A stretch of DNA of 64,000 bases. It comes from Haematococcus lacustris. Its lineage: Eukaryota; Chlorophyta; Chlorophyceae; Chlamydomonadales; Haematococcaceae. Numbering within the stretch: the stretch's first letter is position 1; every line of letters begins with the position of its first letter. The position numbers and the translations under genes were made by a program. The stretch spans positions 4,525,151 through 4,589,150 of the forward strand of contig JASKMD010000005.1 in the NCBI GenBank assembly GCA_030144725.1, read 5' to 3'. The notes under the pieces are model-generated. The model was not told the DNA's origin and ran no database searches. It worked only from the letters and a program-made list of their open reading frames with translations. Shown piece by piece: positions 1-11,655 of the stretch.

Positions 1-3000
1 AACTGTGGTTCCTGTTTCAGTGCTGCTGACCCCTGTGTGGGTCATATTCTCTCGTGTAAGACTGCCCTGTGTTGTCCCCGTGTACCTTCTCAAGTCATCT
101 TGGGGGTCTCTGGTCAAGACGACAAGGTGAGGTTCCAGTTTGCTGGCACCATTGATTCTCATGCCTGTCACATGTTAGCTGATAGTGGTGCTGATGCATC
201 CCTGATCAGTGCTAGCTTTGTTCAGCTGCATAACATCCCAGTGTTTACTTATCCCATGTCACTCAGGTTTGATGTTGCCAACAACCAGCCTGTGATATGT
301 GAGCATTATGTCAAAGTGCAGCTGCGCATCAACAGCTTCTGCTGCATGTGCCTGTTGACTGTCATGCCTGACCTTGTTCATGCTTATGACGTGCTCCTGG
401 GTGCTGACTGGTTGACTGTGCAGGGAGCCTTGGTCGACTACGTCGACAAGACTCTTACCCTGCGCACTCCCCAGGGTAATAAAACCTTGCACCCACACAC
501 AGGTGACCAGAGTGCTGCTGGCCAGTGTGCTGCCACAAGGCCACCTGGATCCACCCACTCACTGCCCCGCCCACCTGCTGCTGTCCTGGCTGCTGTGTCC
601 AAAGCCAATCCAAAGGCTCTTGTGACAGCAAAGCAGGCAGCCAGATGGCTGCGTAAGGGTGGCTCAGCAATGGTGGCTATGGTGTCTCTGGAAGACCTTG
701 CCTTACCAGTTGACGCTGTGTCCCATGCACAGAGGCAGCACCTGCAAGATTTGCTTGATGAATACTCTGATGTATTCCAACCTATCACCGGACTCCCGCC
801 AGAGCGTGCAGTAGGGCACTCCATCCCCTTGCAGCCTGATGGCAAGCCTCCAGCTAGGCCCAGCTATAGGATGTCCAAACCTGAGCAAGATGAACTGCGT
901 AAACAGATCACTGACCTGCTAGCTAAAGGCCTGATAGAGCCAAGCTCATCACCCTATGCTGCACCTGTGCTGTTTGTCCAGAAGAAATCAGGTGAGCTGC
1001 GCATGTGTATTGATTACCGCCAGCTAAATAAGATTACAATTAGGGACCAGTATGCTTTGCCACGCATTGATGATCTGTTTGATCAGCTAGCAGGAAAAAC
1101 TGTGTTCTCCTCCCTTGATCTGCAGGCTGGTTACCACCAGATCCGCATCCCGGCTGAGGATGTCCCTAAAACCGCGTTCAGGACTCCCATGGGACACTAC
1201 CAATTCAAGGTACTGTGCTTTGGCCTGACAAATGCTCCTGCCACGTTCCAACGTGTAATGAATGAAGCATTTGCTGAGGTGATCAATGACTGTGCACTCG
1301 TGTACCTTGATGACATCCTGGTGATGTCCAAGGACAGTGAGGAGCACCTAGTCCACCTTAGGCGTGTGTTTGACTTACTGCGTAAAAATAAATTTTATGC
1401 TAAGCTATCTAAATGTGAATTTATGCAAAGAACATTGAAGTTCCTGGGCCATATTATTAGTGCTCAAGGTATCTCTGTTGACCCGTGTAAAGTTACTGCA
1501 ATATCTGAATGGCCAGTACCTACTAGCCTCAAAACCCTGCAGTCTTTCCTGGGCGCTGCTAACTATGTACGTAAATTTGTACATAATTTTAGCACTATCG
1601 CTGCACCCCTCACTAACCTGACTGGCCCCAAGAAGGAGTCCTTCCCTTGGAAGGCATGGCCTCAGGCTGAGCTGGATGCATTCAATGCTCTGAAGCAGGC
1701 CATTTCTAATGTGCCTATGCTCAAGCTTCCTGATCACAGCAAGCCGTTTCAGGTGCACTGCGATGCGTCCCTTGAGGGCATCGGTGCAGTCCTGATGCAG
1801 GATGGCTACCCTTTGGCGTATTACTCCAGGAAATTGATTCCTGCTGAGATTAATTACACCACGGGCGAACAGGAACTGCTGGCATTGGTATCTGCTTGCC
1901 AACAGTGGCGATGCTACCTGGAAGGGGTACCATTCACACTGTACACAGATCACAAGCCGCTCATCTCTCTGCCTACTCAAACTATACTCTCACGCAGGCA
2001 GACTAGATGGATGGAATTCCTGGCCCGCTTCTCATATACCATTGAATATCTACCTGGTATATCTAATCCTGCTGACCCGTTGTCACGCATTCCAGCAGCC
2101 CCATTGCAGACGTGTAAGGGCTCTGGTGCAGATGATGTGCGTAGTATTCTAGTGACGACTAGAAGCCAGCGTCGTTCTCAGGAGGGGGAGGAAACTTGTG
2201 CTGAGGCGCAGAAAAACAGTGCTGGTGCTGCCGCTGCGCCACCCACACAACCACCACCAAGCCAAGGTGCTGGTGCTGCCGTCAGGCCACCCACTAAGCG
2301 TGTCACTTGGGCTGCTGACATACCAGCAGATGGAGAACCCAGTGCACCCAAACCACCAGGTCCTCTGTCAAACCTGCATGAGTGGTTGGTCAGAGCTTAC
2401 GCTGCTGATTCCACCTTCACCAAGCGTAGGAAGACAAAGAATTTCTACCTGGATGAACATGGCTTATGGAGACATAACAAACGACGTACCATTATTGTGC
2501 CCCGTGACAAACAGCTACGAGAGCATATCTTGCATGAGATGCATGATGCTAAATATGCTGGCCACGTTGGGATCACTAAGACGTTGGAGCGTGTCATGCG
2601 TGTGTTCTGGTGGAAACACTTACGCACTGATGTGCGTCACTATGTAACAACATGTGATGCATGCCAGAGAAACAAGTCGGTTACAGCTAAGCCATGGGGG
2701 TTCCTTCATCCTCTGTCTATACCTGGATACCGCTGGGAAGTCATGCACATGGACTTCATAACCAAACTACCGTCCGGATCACATGGATATGATTCCATCT
2801 GTGTATTCGTTGACAGGCTCTCCAAAATGGTGCATCTAGTGCCATGTAAGGAAAGCATGGATGCTCCTGAGTTTGCACAACTCTTCATTGATAAGGTATT
2901 TGTCCATCATGGACTACCCTCTGAAGTTGTGAGTGATCGGGGCTCCCTATTCGTGAGCAAGTTCTGGCAAGCTGTATGCAAGCTAATGGGCATGAAACAT

Positions 3001-3801
3001 TCTCTCACCTCCAGCTATCACCCCCAGTCAAATGGGCAGGTTGAGCGGTACAACAAAGTGTTGGAGGAGATGCTCCGGCATTATATCTCTCCCACTCAAC
3101 GAGATTGGCCAAAACACCTCTCGTTCGCCGAGTTTGCAATTAATAACTCATGGCAAGAAAGCATTAAGTCTACACCTTTTCTGATCAACTATGGACAGTC
3201 CCCAGTGACACCGGTGACCCATGAGTTACCTCGGTTGCCACCTCCCATGGCCCAGTTCTTCGCTGATGGCTGGGAGAAAGGTGTCCAAGAAGCCAGGAGA
3301 TGTATGAAACTTGCACAAAGTCGGCAGTCAAATGATGCTAATCCACACAGGAAATCTGCGGACAGTATGTTCCAAGTGGGTGACCGTGTGCTGCTTAGTA
3401 CCATGAATCTGCGCAACATGGTGGGCAAAGCCAGGAAGCTGCTGCCACGATATGTGGGGCCTTTCAGGATTGAAGCTCTTGTGGGTAGAGACGCTGTAAA
3501 GCTGACCCTGCCACAAGCCATGTCCAGGATTCATCCCGTCTTCCATGTGTCACTGTTAAGACCCTATGAGGGCAACTTTGGTCGTCTACCCCCCACTGAG
3601 CTGGGCTGGTTAGATGATTCCCCACAGTATGAAGTAGAACGCATTGTGAACCACCGGCATGTACGTGCAGGTAAAGCAAAGGAGTACCTCGTCAAGTGGA
3701 AGGGTTATGATGACTCTGACAACACCTGGGAGCCAGCCAGCAATCTAGCAAATGCCCCTGACTGCGTGAACTTGTATAAGGCTCAGCATGGCTTGCTGTG
3801 A
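1..3801 (+). CDS. pol: Ty3/gypsy Pol polyprotein (protease-RT-RNase H-integrase-chromodomain), 5' partial
   Basis: The frame is open from the first base, so the true start is upstream. Residues are counted from the GTG at 37. An aspartic protease has the DSGA motif near residue 49. Reverse transcriptase follows, with a YLDD active site near 423. RNase H begins around the HCDAS motif near 574. The integrase has an HHCC zinc-binding region (about 833-880, ending CDACQ) and a D,D,E triad in MDF (about 906), SDRG (about 967) and GQVERYN (about 1003). A C-terminal chromodomain (about 1198-1238) has the VKWKGY and NTWEP motifs. The order RT-RNase H-integrase is Ty3-type, not Ty1/copia. The frame is uninterrupted over 1,250 residues, suggesting a recently active copy. 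Chromodomains of this family are known to guide integration to marked chromatin. Confidence 0.97.
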   Translation, partial: NCGSCFSAADPCVGHILSCKTALCCPRVPSQVILGVSGQDDKVRFQFAGTIDSHACHMLADSGADASLISASFVQLHNIPVFTYPMSLRFDVANNQPVICEHYVKVQLRINSFCCMCLLTVMPDLVHAYDVLLGADWLTVQGALVDYVDKTLTLRTPQGNKTLHPHTGDQSAAGQCAATRPPGSTHSLPRPPAAVLAAVSKANPKALVTAKQAARWLRKGGSAMVAMVSLEDLALPVDAVSHAQRQHLQDLLDEYSDVFQPITGLPPERAVGHSIPLQPDGKPPARPSYRMSKPEQDELRKQITDLLAKGLIEPSSSPYAAPVLFVQKKSGELRMCIDYRQLNKITIRDQYALPRIDDLFDQLAGKTVFSSLDLQAGYHQIRIPAEDVPKTAFRTPMGHYQFKVLCFGLTNAPATFQRVMNEAFAEVINDCALVYLDDILVMSKDSEEHLVHLRRVFDLLRKNKFYAKLSKCEFMQRTLKFLGHIISAQGISVDPCKVTAISEWPVPTSLKTLQSFLGAANYVRKFVHNFSTIAAPLTNLTGPKKESFPWKAWPQAELDAFNALKQAISNVPMLKLPDHSKPFQVHCDASLEGIGAVLMQDGYPLAYYSRKLIPAEINYTTGEQELLALVSACQQWRCYLEGVPFTLYTDHKPLISLPTQTILSRRQTRWMEFLARFSYTIEYLPGISNPADPLSRIPAAPLQTCKGSGADDVRSILVTTRSQRRSQEGEETCAEAQKNSAGAAAAPPTQPPPSQGAGAAVRPPTKRVTWAADIPADGEPSAPKPPGPLSNLHEWLVRAYAADSTFTKRRKTKNFYLDEHGLWRHNKRRTIIVPRDKQLREHILHEMHDAKYAGHVGITKTLERVMRVFWWKHLRTDVRHYVTTCDACQRNKSVTAKPWGFLHPLSIPGYRWEVMHMDFITKLPSGSHGYDSICVFVDRLSKMVHLVPCKESMDAPEFAQLFIDKVFVHHGLPSEVVSDRGSLFVSKFWQAVCKLMGMKHSLTSSYHPQSNGQVERYNKVLEEMLRHYISPTQRDWPKHLSFAEFAINNSWQESIKSTPFLINYGQSPVTPVTHELPRLPPPMAQFFADGWEKGVQEARRCMKLAQSRQSNDANPHRKSADSMFQVGDRVLLSTMNLRNMVGKARKLLPRYVGPFRIEALVGRDAVKLTLPQAMSRIHPVFHVSLLRPYEGNFGRLPPTELGWLDDSPQYEVERIVNHRHVRAGKAKEYLVKWKGYDDSDNTWEPASNLANAPDCVNLYKAQHGLL

Positions 3802-4070
3802 TTTAAATGTGGGACATGGGCTCCATGTAGTCGTGCTGGTTGCTTTGTTGCATGCTATGTGCCTTGGTGTGACATGGGTCCAGCTGCTCATGTGAGCCTG
3901 GCTTGTCTTGTTCCCAGCGTCCACTGGCTCTGTGAGCCTGGGCTGAAGGGTCCATGGTGACCATAATCTCCAGTGAGCGACCTGCGTCCGGATGGGCAGG
4001 AGTTCCAAACTAGCGGTCATGTACTGCGAGTCCATGCCATGATGGCCTATGGGCGGAACGGCCATCCCAT
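3802..4070 (+). other. Ty3 element 3' untranslated region
   Basis: Noncoding stretch between the Pol stop and the polypurine tract. No reading frame of note. Confidence 0.7.
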
Positions 4071-4084
4071 AGGAGGGGGAGGAA
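4071..4084 (+). promoter_or_regulatory. Polypurine tract (plus-strand primer)
   Basis: Fourteen purines (AGGAGGGGGAGGAA) end directly against the 3' LTR. This is the expected position and composition of the primer for second-strand synthesis. Confidence 0.85.
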
Positions 4085-4320
4085 TGTAGCGTTCCGATTC
4101 TGCACTAAGCGGATCGGCGCTAGTGTCACTGCTGAAGTGTGATACAGGCAGGTTAAGTGGTGGGCTGTACTGCTGCCCACCATTCGGGTTCGATCCCCGG
4201 AGGCCGTTCTATGTCTTAGCCTGGTTGCGCTGCAGCAGTCTGACACCTGTAACTGCGGTTAGCGTTGCATGACGTTCACACACTGAAAAGATTTAAGGCG
4301 CGTTCTTTCTGAACGCTACA
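4085..4320 (+). repeat. 3' long terminal repeat (236 bp)
   Basis: It begins TGTAGCGTTC and ends GAACGCTACA, a perfect 10-bp inverted repeat with canonical TG...CA ends, directly after the polypurine tract. Near 4155-4200 it holds a hairpin (GTGGTGGGC paired with GCCCACCAT) followed by GGGTTCGATCCC, a sequence like a pol III B box. The 5' LTR is outside the window, so insertion age cannot be judged. Confidence 0.92.
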
Positions 4321-4551
4321 CTCTGATAGTGCATTTCATCGTGTTGGTCAGCCTGGCGTAGCATATTTGTGGCTGAGTCGTCAACAGGGTGCCACGGACC
4401 ACAAAGCGATCCATCGCAGCACCATTTACGCAGGTCAAATAATTGTTTGACCACTTCGCGATTCAGTAAATAATCACACTGTTTACTCGTTCGCGACTTC
4501 GCGAGGCAAAAAAAAACAATTCGCGGACGCGAATCGAAAGAGAGAGTACGG
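4321..4551 (-). mobile_element. Non-autonomous pogo-like element, remnant split by the Ty3 insertion
   Basis: The right boundary is the terminal inverted repeat ending in GTACGG at 4551, followed by the TA target duplication (4552-4553). Reading leftward it matches the 5' end and first codons of the pogo-like transposase, diverged from the full copy at 7206. The rest is beyond the retrotransposon. The inverted intact copy is at 21076-21690. Confidence 0.85.
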
Positions 4552-4553
4552 TA

Positions 4554-4893
4554 GACGAGAGATAGTAAACTCAGGCGCTCCCAACTACCTGAAAACCACC
4601 CCCCTGTGATAGGAAGCCCATATCTCCGCAGCCACGCAGTCAAAAACATATGTAAACAGTGCTTTTAACAGAGGAGACTCATAGCTACGAGATGGCAGAC
4701 GCACCAAAAACTATCTCGCTCTCAGCGGTGCTCAGTGCCTGCCCAAAGATCGACATTTGAATTTATGCGATTTCGCCCCATGCGAGGCGCGCCGCACTAG
4801 CACGCTTCGCCACGCTGTTGTGAGTGGCACCTGCAACACGCAGCAGCAGTCGGAATATGTTTTGCTTTTGGCATGTGGACGGGACGACGGCAG
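4554..4893. other. No gene seen
   Basis: Stretch between the terminal repeat at 4551 and the unidentified gene at 4894. No coding-like frame on either strand. Confidence 0.5.
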
Positions 4894-5551
4894 TCATGAC
4901 AACTGGATACCACTATTAGCTTTTGGAGCTGCTGCTGGCGCTGGTGCATTCCCGGCTGCTCTACTACGCTTAAACAAGGTGCTAGGTGCAGTACGTGGTG
5001 TTGTCTCACCTCGCTTTGCTACCCTCGACTTGTTAGCTGCAGGTGCCTTGCGCTTACGTGACGTGCTTGCCGCTGCCAGCTGTTGCTGCTGCTGAGGGTG
5101 TGCACCTGCAGGCACAGCCAGTTCAGGGGTGGTGCTTGCATGTGTCAGCTGTTGCTGAGGGGGCGCAGCTGCGGCGAGCTCCCCACGGATGTGGGTGCAC
5201 ACATGGCTCTGTAGCTTGGGTACCCTCCAGCTCGTGTATACCTCCTGCTTGTGAAACTGGAGGTATGACTGAAGCTGCTTTCCTGTCATCTTCATTGCCT
5301 CCTCGACAGTTGTGTGGCCAAAATCACGCCCCCAAAAGGCAAGGGCATGGGCCGTTGCAAGCCGCTCTTGGCACGCATGGTCACCCACATCAAACCACAA
5401 CCCTCCCGACCTTGTGCGCTGCATCTGTGATCCGGCGCTCTGCCTTTGCTGACCGCTGTGCTGCAGCTGCGGCATCCTCCTTACGCTATGGCACGAATGT
5501 CAGAAGCATATTGACGCCAAGTGCCATGAGGGTCCTCTTGCTGTTGCAGCA

Positions 5552-5584
<33 letters not shown>

Positions 5585-7028
5585 CATCCTCAGGCGGCGG
5601 CAGCCGTAGCTTGGCATGATACACCACATCAACCGCCACTTGTATGCGCATAGCTGGGTCTGAGCTGCCGACAGCAGCAAAGAGGTGGGGCAAGGCCATT
5701 TGAGCCTGCACATGATGCAGGTAGTAGGTCCACATAGCGCCACAGTGCATCTGTTGCCCCAGCCCCAGCCCCAGCTGCTGCCCCAGCCCCAGCCCCAGCC
5801 CCAGCCCCAGCCCCAGCCCCAGCCCCAGCCCCAGCCCCAGCCCCAGCCCCAGCCCCAGCCCCAGCCCCAGCCCCAGCCCCAGCCCCAGCCCCAGCCCCAG
5901 CCCCAGCCCCAGCCCCAGCCCCAGCCCCAGCCCCAGCCCCAGCCCCAGCCCCAGCCCCAGCCCCAGCCCCAGCCCCAGCCCCAGCCCCAGCCCCAGCCCC
6001 AGCCCCAGCCCCAGCCCCAGCCCCAGCCCCAGCCCCAGCCCCAGCCCCAGCCCCAGCCCCAGCCCCAGCCCCAGCCCCAGCCCTACCACCGGGCCTCTGC
6101 TCCCAGCCTTCTGGCTGGTGCTGCGGGGTGACTGCTGCTGTCACTCGCAATACGGGCACCTTGCCATGGCAATCGCATGTGCACCCATAAAATTGCAGGT
6201 GTGAGAGCAGGCAGTAGAGCAAAGACATGCGGCTATTTCCAGCCTCAGCCCCCCCCCTCAGCCCCCCCCTCCCACTCCCTCCCAGCCCCTTCCACTCTCT
6301 CCCAGTCCCTTCCCACCCACGCCACCCTACCTTCCCCTTTGCATCTTACCAAGGGTCTTGCGCCGCATGTAGGTGGACACGATGTGTAAATCACGCCCAA
6401 CTGTGGATATGTTGCCTGGCCGGTGTGGGTTGGGGAGGACGCACTGCTCAGAGACGAAGAATTGCCGGCACTTGGAGAGGTAGGGGGGAGGCTGGGCTGC
6501 TGGGAGGAGGGGCTACTGGGAGCTGGGCGGTGAAGACGAGGTTGGGAGATGGTGGGTCAAGCTGTGTTGGTGGTGGCCACGTGGCGGAGTGGTAAGCAAA
6601 GCTCGGTCGGCTCCTCGTGCACCTGTAGCCATCAGCATGTGTACCTTGTAAGGGGTCAATCTTGTCACATACAAACCCAATGACTGAGTTGCATAGTACC
6701 ACGGACGCGTTAGTGAGTATGCTGTGATAAATCTGTGTGAGGTCAGGCTGTTGTTCAATGGTCCGAAGCATAAACCGGATCTTAGCTTCAGGGGGTGACT
6801 AGTCCTTACTGTGCCGCCCACCATTACCGCGATACAGCGCTGCCACACACAGATTCGAATTTCTTCGTCGCCAAGCTGCCTGCACCATAAGGAAGCTCGC
6901 GCTGCCATGTTTGCCGGACTTCGGTGGTGTGCGCCACCGACATGTCGTGCATCGCTAACGGATAGCCAAGGACGTAGCTTACCAGTGTAGCTAACCACGG
7001 TCTGTGATTGGGACACATCCGGGGTCAC
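4894..7028 (-). pseudogene. Unidentified broken multi-exon gene (copy A)
   Basis: Product not recognised. Coding-like pieces read on the minus strand. (a) About 6365-6510 has a segment beginning KCRQFFVSEQC and ending at a GT donor after RRKTLG. (b) 5481-5745 is a segment with a glutamine run ending in SDIRAIA and a stop. (c) The following bases continue in another frame as RKEDAAAAAQRSAKAERR. (d) 5475-4894 is a 193-residue frame with GGLWFDVGDHA, an HTTVEEAMKMTG stretch and a basic C-terminus (SRKRKAP) that could be a nuclear localisation signal. The segments need two frameshifts to join, so this is either decayed or miscalled in sequencing. The (AGCCCC)n array lies in a presumed intron. It sits between two pogo-like elements and could be host-derived or part of another transposon. 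Confidence 0.4.
5754..6085 (+). repeat. (AGCCCC)n hexanucleotide array
   Basis: About 53 nearly perfect copies of AGCCCC. The inverted partner at 19501-19870 is about seven units longer. The long frames across it (Leu-Gly, Ala-Gly, Pro-Gln) are repeat translations and not genes. Confidence 0.98.
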
Positions 7029-7203
7029 ATGTGGCTGCCCGCATCGAATGACTCCGATGGCAATTCCCGTCTTACATTAATCGCGCAGTATCACATTGCA
7101 GCAGACGCAGCAAACGTCACATCAAATGATGGAGTAGATGGGCTGCAGTTGCATGAAGATTACCAACCCCGTGTTGGGAACGCCTGAAGTAAAAAGTGTA
7201 GAC
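7029..7203. other. Intergenic flank of the pogo-like element
   Basis: No gene seen. This is the left flank of the element inserted at 7206. Confidence 0.5.
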
Positions 7204-7341
7204 TACCGTACTCTCTCTTTTGGTTCGCGTCCGCGAATCGTTTTTTTGGCCTCGCGAAATCGCGAACGAGTAAACAATGTGATTTTTGACTGAACCGCGA
7301 AGTGGTCAAACAATTGTTTGACCTGCGTAAATATCGATGCG

Positions 7342-10078
7342 ATGGACCGCTTTGTGGTCCGTGGCATCAGTGCCAACGACGCAGCCGAAAATTTGCAACG
7401 CCAGGTTGACCAGCACGATGAAATGCTCCATCGAAGGGCTCTCGATCGTGAAGATGCGGCTGCCGCGAAGCGTGGGCCGGGCAGACCTCGCAAGCTGTCT
7501 AGCATCGGGCTGCTGCTGGCCCGAGACCCTGCCGCGTCGCCAAGCACGCCTCCTCCTCCCAGCCGAACCGGCAGGTCGCATGCGAACTGGTGGCACCCCG
7601 CCAGCATCCGGCCCATCCTGCAAGCCGTACCAGCTTGCGGCGGTTACAGCCCGGCGGTTAAGCATTTGAAGCTCACACAGCCTGAGACGTACAACAATCT
7701 GCGTGAGTCCACGGTTAGGGGGTGGTTTCTGAAGGGCTCCCTCACACAGCTCACAGCAGAGGCCCAGGCGAGCCTGCTGCGCGGCTTCGGGCATCACCAT
7801 CCACCCACCGCTGGCAGGAGAGCCACTCTCAGCAAGTACCAAGATCTACAGGTTAGTGATGGCTGTTGTTGCTACTGATCATCATTAGTGGTATGACAAT
7901 GGTGGGATGGTGCTAATGCTGATGATGTTGCTGCTGCTGCTGCTGCTGCTGCTGATGATGGTGTTGCTGATGGTGATGGTGATGATATAGTGGTGGTAGT
8001 AGTGGTGCTTGTAGTGGTGGTGGTGGTGGTGATGGTGGTGATGATGTTGATGTGTGTCCCCCTCTGGTTATGCAGGTTGAGATCAAGGATCGCCTTCTAG
8101 CCCTACGCCAAGGGGGTGTCGCCCTGAACCACACCACGGCACGCAGTGTTATGTTGGCTGTCATCCAGCAAAGGGAACCCCATCTGCTGTCAAGCAATGG
8201 TGGTGCTCTGCGCCTGTCAGCCCAGTTTGTTCGTGACTTTTTGGAAAACCAGCTGAATTGGGTGACACGGTGAGCGACTTCTCTGGTAGAGGGGCAACAT
8301 GGCACAGGCATGGCCTGCTGAACGTGCTGACATGCTCACATGCCCACACATATGCTGACACACATGCACAATTGCTGGCATGCATTGTGACGTGCAGGAG
8401 GAGCACAGGAGACAGCCAACACCTCCCCATTAACTATACCCAGTTAGTGGAAGACATGAACCTGCGGGCTGCACTGATTGTGTATGCCAAGCGCATACCT
8501 CCTGAGCTCTTCTACTCCATGGACGAGACCTTCGTTTTCTTTGCACCCATGGCCGGCAGCACTACGCTTGCTGAGGAGGGCAGCAAGCAGGTGTTCGTGG
8601 CAGCCACTGAGCAGAAGAAGGGCCTCACTGTTTGCCTGACGGTCAAGGCCTCTGGGCATGTGTTGCCGCTGCAGCTGATCTACGAGGGCAAGACAGATCT
8701 CAGCACCCCTGGTGGCAAGCCCAAAAATGCGAGGGCATGGCAGCCTCTGCCGGCTCGAGTGGCAGCTGATGCAGCAGGGCATGACGTCACGGCCACGCCA
8801 TCTCACTGGGCGACTGAGGACAGCCACAAGCAGCACTTCGAGCGTGTCATTCTGCTTGACTACAAGAGGAGCTGCACAGAGCTTGGCCACAACCTCGACG
8901 AGCTGCCAGTGGCTCAATGGCCCTCCATGATTTACCAACTGGATGTGTACGCCGTGCACCGGAAAAGGACTGTGTTGGAGTGGTTCAAGCAGAACTACCC
9001 CTTTGTGAACTTCCTCTTCGTGCCAGCTGGCACCACTCCAGTGGCCCAGGTATGCTAGATGCTTACTTTTGCTTTCTTACTAGTGCCATCACCATGCCCT
9101 TGCCTCCCTTTGCTGCTCTACTAAATAGCTAGCCGTTGCATGCACACACAACTGCTTGCTGCTGCTGCTGCCTGCTGCTGCTGCCTGCTGCTGCTGCCTG
9201 CTGCTGCCTGCTGCCTGCTGCTGCTGCTGCCTGCTGCTGCCTGCTGCCTGCTGCTGCCTGCTGCTGCTGCCTGCTGCTGCCTGCTGCAATATGCGGCAGC
9301 TAGCCACTGCCTGCCCACACTATTCCCTCATGCCTGATGTACCCAGGTGCTGGACACAGCCATCAACCGCCCATTCAAGCATCACATCAAGCAGAGCTTC
9401 ATCCAGGACAGCGTTCAACAGATCACTTCACAGCTTGATGCAGGCACTGCAACAGAGGACACGAAGCTTGACCTCAGCGGCAGGTATCTCAAGCCTCTCA
9501 GCCTGGTGTGGGCTGTTTCAGCCCACCAGCACATCAACGGCATGAGTGACCTCGTCCTCAGCGGCTACAAGAATGCTGGCACTCTGCGTGCTTTTGACGA
9601 CAGCTACCAGCGAGCTGCCATGACTGAGATGGGCCGCTTGTTTGAGGTGCCTCTCCTTGATCCCGTGCTCAAAGTTCCGCAGCTGCTCGAGGTGTTCGAA
9701 GATGAGCAGAATGCAGATGCAGTGGAAGATGACGCTGCGGTGGAAGCCAACGACCTGGAGGCAGCGCTGCTGGCACGGCCTGCTCATAAGCCGCTACCAG
9801 GCATGATCGTTCCCATGGAGGACTCCCCCTTGCTTACAGAGCAGGTGGCAGGGATCGATGTTCAGTCCATGACAGCCGTTGAGCTGATGGTGGCAGCTCA
9901 GCAGTGGTCTGCCATCACAAGAGCGATGCCAACAGCCAAGCCTTCAGTCAAGCCAGCTGCAGCAACGGCAGATGGTCCAACCATTCGCAAACGTGGCAGG
10001 CCATTGGGCTCTAGGAACAAGCCTAAGCTACCAGCAGCACAAGCCACCCCCACCCCCACACGCAAGCAGGCACGCTAG
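7342..10078 (+). CDS. Pogo/Tigger-like transposase, 4 exons, about 695 aa
   Basis: Exons 7342-7851, 8076-8269, 8398-9049 and 9347-10078 join in frame with GT-AG introns to give 695 codons. The start is the ATG at 7342, near the left terminal repeat. The N-terminal part has an AT-hook-like KRGPGRPRK and a region that fits a helix-turn-helix DNA-binding unit. The catalytic DDE_1-type domain shows SMDETFVFF (first D), QLDVYAVH (second D) and, after the last intron, VPAGTTPVAQ joined to VLDTAINRPFK, the usual third block of pogo/Tigger transposases. The C-terminus carries a second AT-hook (RKRGRPLGSRNK). The protein would cut and rejoin the element at TA sites. All exons are open, so this copy may be functional. 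Intron 1 holds a CTG/GTG tract and intron 3 a (CCTGCTG) array. Confidence 0.88.
9160..9290 (+). repeat. CTG/CCTGCTG microsatellite in transposase intron 3
   Basis: Interrupted CTG and CCTGCTG units between donor GTATGC (9050) and acceptor CCCAG (9346). The same array lies at 35605-35730 in the inverted arm. Confidence 0.95.
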
Positions 10079-10697
10079 GTGTGCAACACTAGCAGCAGCG
10101 CCAACAGCCGGGGCCGGCTGCAAGAAGTCAGCTGTTGGGGTGGTTGGCCAGGCTAGGGCAGCAGCCGGTGTGGCTGGCCGCACCAGGTCAGCAGCCGGTG
10201 TGGCTGGCCGCACCAGGTCAGCAGCCGGGGTGGCTGGCCGCACCGAGTCAGCTGCTGGGGTCTTCGCCTTGGCCAAAGCTGCGGCATGGGTGACTGCAAG
10301 GGCACGCAAGTTTGAGAGGAGGATGCAGAGATATGCCGGCACTGCAAGCAGCCACAGGAGCACCACGACTTCATGGAGGAGGTTCAGTGCCCTTACTAGT
10401 GCAAAGTCAAGATTTGGTGACTTGCTGCACGGTGACACTACCCTTGCATACTGGCTTTGACTGGGTGACCGGGTAGCTTGACATGGTGACATGTCCAAGA
10501 AGTGCTTGAACCATGGAGGATTGACATGGTATGCAAGGTATGGCAGCCTATAATATTTATAAGCACACCCACATCCTCAGAACTGTGTTTTGCAGCATTG
10601 TTTGCATCGGGAAGAAATAAACAATCTTTTTTTTGGGTCGGGAAAGAGTATTTAATTTTAATTTTCGGGGCCTCGCGAATCAAAAGAGATAGTACGG
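10079..10697 (+). other. 3' untranslated and terminal region of pogo-like copy 1
   Basis: Noncoding. It contains a short tandem repeat near 10150-10260 (units of GGTGTGGCTGGCCGCACCA) and ends in the right terminal inverted repeat. Confidence 0.7.
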
Positions 10698-10816
10698 TAG
10701 TCGACTATTTCGTCACTGAATCAGCACGTTTCAATCGCACTGGGGCGTACATTAACTCGCCAGACACGTTGTGCTAGTTTTAAAAGCAGTCAGTATCAGT
10801 TGTTAAAGGCTTCACG

Positions 10817-11605
10817 TTGCTGTTTTCTATGGCTAAGAAACAAAGACGAACCGTGCCTAGACTAGTGCCGGAGGACCCGGACAGTGACATTGAGGACCGC
10901 GACGAGGCACTACAGCCGGACCTCACCGAAGCGGAGCGAAATAGAAAGGTTTCCGGAGAGGCCCGTGCTGCCCGCGATAGGGACAACACATACCACGGCA
11001 GGAAGTGTAAGATAGCCCACCTCTTCGACCACCTCCCGCAAAAGCTTCGGGATGCTTTTCTGGACGACGCGGTGCAGCCACGAGTGGAGGCCATCAGCGA
11101 GCGGGCGGTGCTCGCCAGCCTGCTGTTTGGCTTACTCGTGCACGGCTTGTTTGCCATTCACGTAGCCGACCCGCTCGGCCTGCACGACCAGCCCGTGTAC
11201 ACAGCCATCCTAGTCTCCCAGGCAGCCATCCCGGACCTCAGCTGCAGGAACCTGTTCCTGCAGCTGGTCCGGGGCTTGCCCGGAAATGGCGCGCACACTC
11301 GACCCAACGCGGCAGTGGCTGCCGTGCTGGCCGCGCACCCCGACCTCCGCGCCCGCCTCGCAACAACCCCTCGCCACCCCTCAGACACCAACATGGTGGA
11401 CCACGTCGGGAAGCAGCTGGAGACAGCTTTCAGCAACATGCTCACTCTGCTCTTCGCTGGGAGGCTCACTGAGCCCAAATCCCATTCAGTTCCTCAATTC
11501 GAGTCAGACCACCAGTGTAAACCCAATGGACAGGGAAATGGCTTGGGTGCCTACCACCTACACTATTGCCTGACCCCTGAGGGCTACAGTCTAGAGTTGG
11601 CATGA
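10817..11605 (+). pseudogene. Fanzor-like protein, N-terminal part only (left arm copy)
   Basis: A 262-residue frame. It has a charged N-terminus (DSDIEDRDEALQPD), an NTYHGRKCKIAHLFDHLP stretch, and a block DTNMVDHVGKQLETAFSNML before FAGRLT. From what I remember of green-algal Fanzor (TnpB-related, OMEGA-type) proteins, this resembles their N-terminal region. No RuvC residue is present. After about residue 225 the frame runs into unrelated sequence (from KSHSVPQ), so the nuclease half has been lost. It begins 120 bp outside the right end of the pogo element. The second copy is at 33288-34076 on the minus strand and differs by one residue (A to G). Family assignment rests on recall and needs a profile search. 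Confidence 0.45.
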
Positions 11606-11655
11606 CCTGCATGCCCTAAATGTAAGCTGATGACAGCGCCAATGGGGGGCATACA

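Larger units (their letters stand above)
1..4320 (+). mobile_element. Ty3/gypsy chromovirus, 3' part including 3' LTR
   Basis: The 3' part of an LTR retrotransposon: pol reading frame, short untranslated stretch, polypurine tract and 3' LTR. The 5' LTR and gag lie outside the window. The LTR ends at 4320 and the next bases reverse-complement the interior of a deleted pogo-like element. The uninterrupted version of that target is at about 21290-21310. A 5-bp TSD of CTCTG (4321-4325) is predicted, but only its right copy is visible. The chromodomain at the protein's C-terminus places it among the chromoviruses. Confidence 0.95.
4321..9028 (+). repeat. Large inverted repeat, left copy A
   Basis: Reverse-complement match to 21306-16559, differing mainly in copy number of the hexanucleotide (AGCCCC)n array and of a short CTG tract. 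The partner copy ends at the 500-N gap, so the real extent is unknown. Confidence 0.92.
7206..10697 (+). mobile_element. Complete pogo/Tigger-type DNA transposon, copy 1 (3,492 bp)
   Basis: The ends are terminal inverted repeats starting CCGTACTCTCTCTTTTG (left) and CCGTACTATCTCTTTTG (right, as complement), each next to TA (7204-7205 and 10698-10699), the target duplication of the Tc1/mariner/pogo group. Inside is one spliced transposase gene. Other copies: 16559-18379 (cut by the gap) and 34196-37229 plus 56255-56714 (split by a 19-kb insertion). Deleted derivatives are at 4321-4551 and 21076-21690. Confidence 0.92.

Noticed and set aside
5481..6230. Long Leu-Gly, Ala-Gly and Pro-Gln frames across the hexanucleotide arrays (also 19357-20146)
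   Set aside because: A six-base repeat has no stop in several frames. The frames are produced by the repeat alone.
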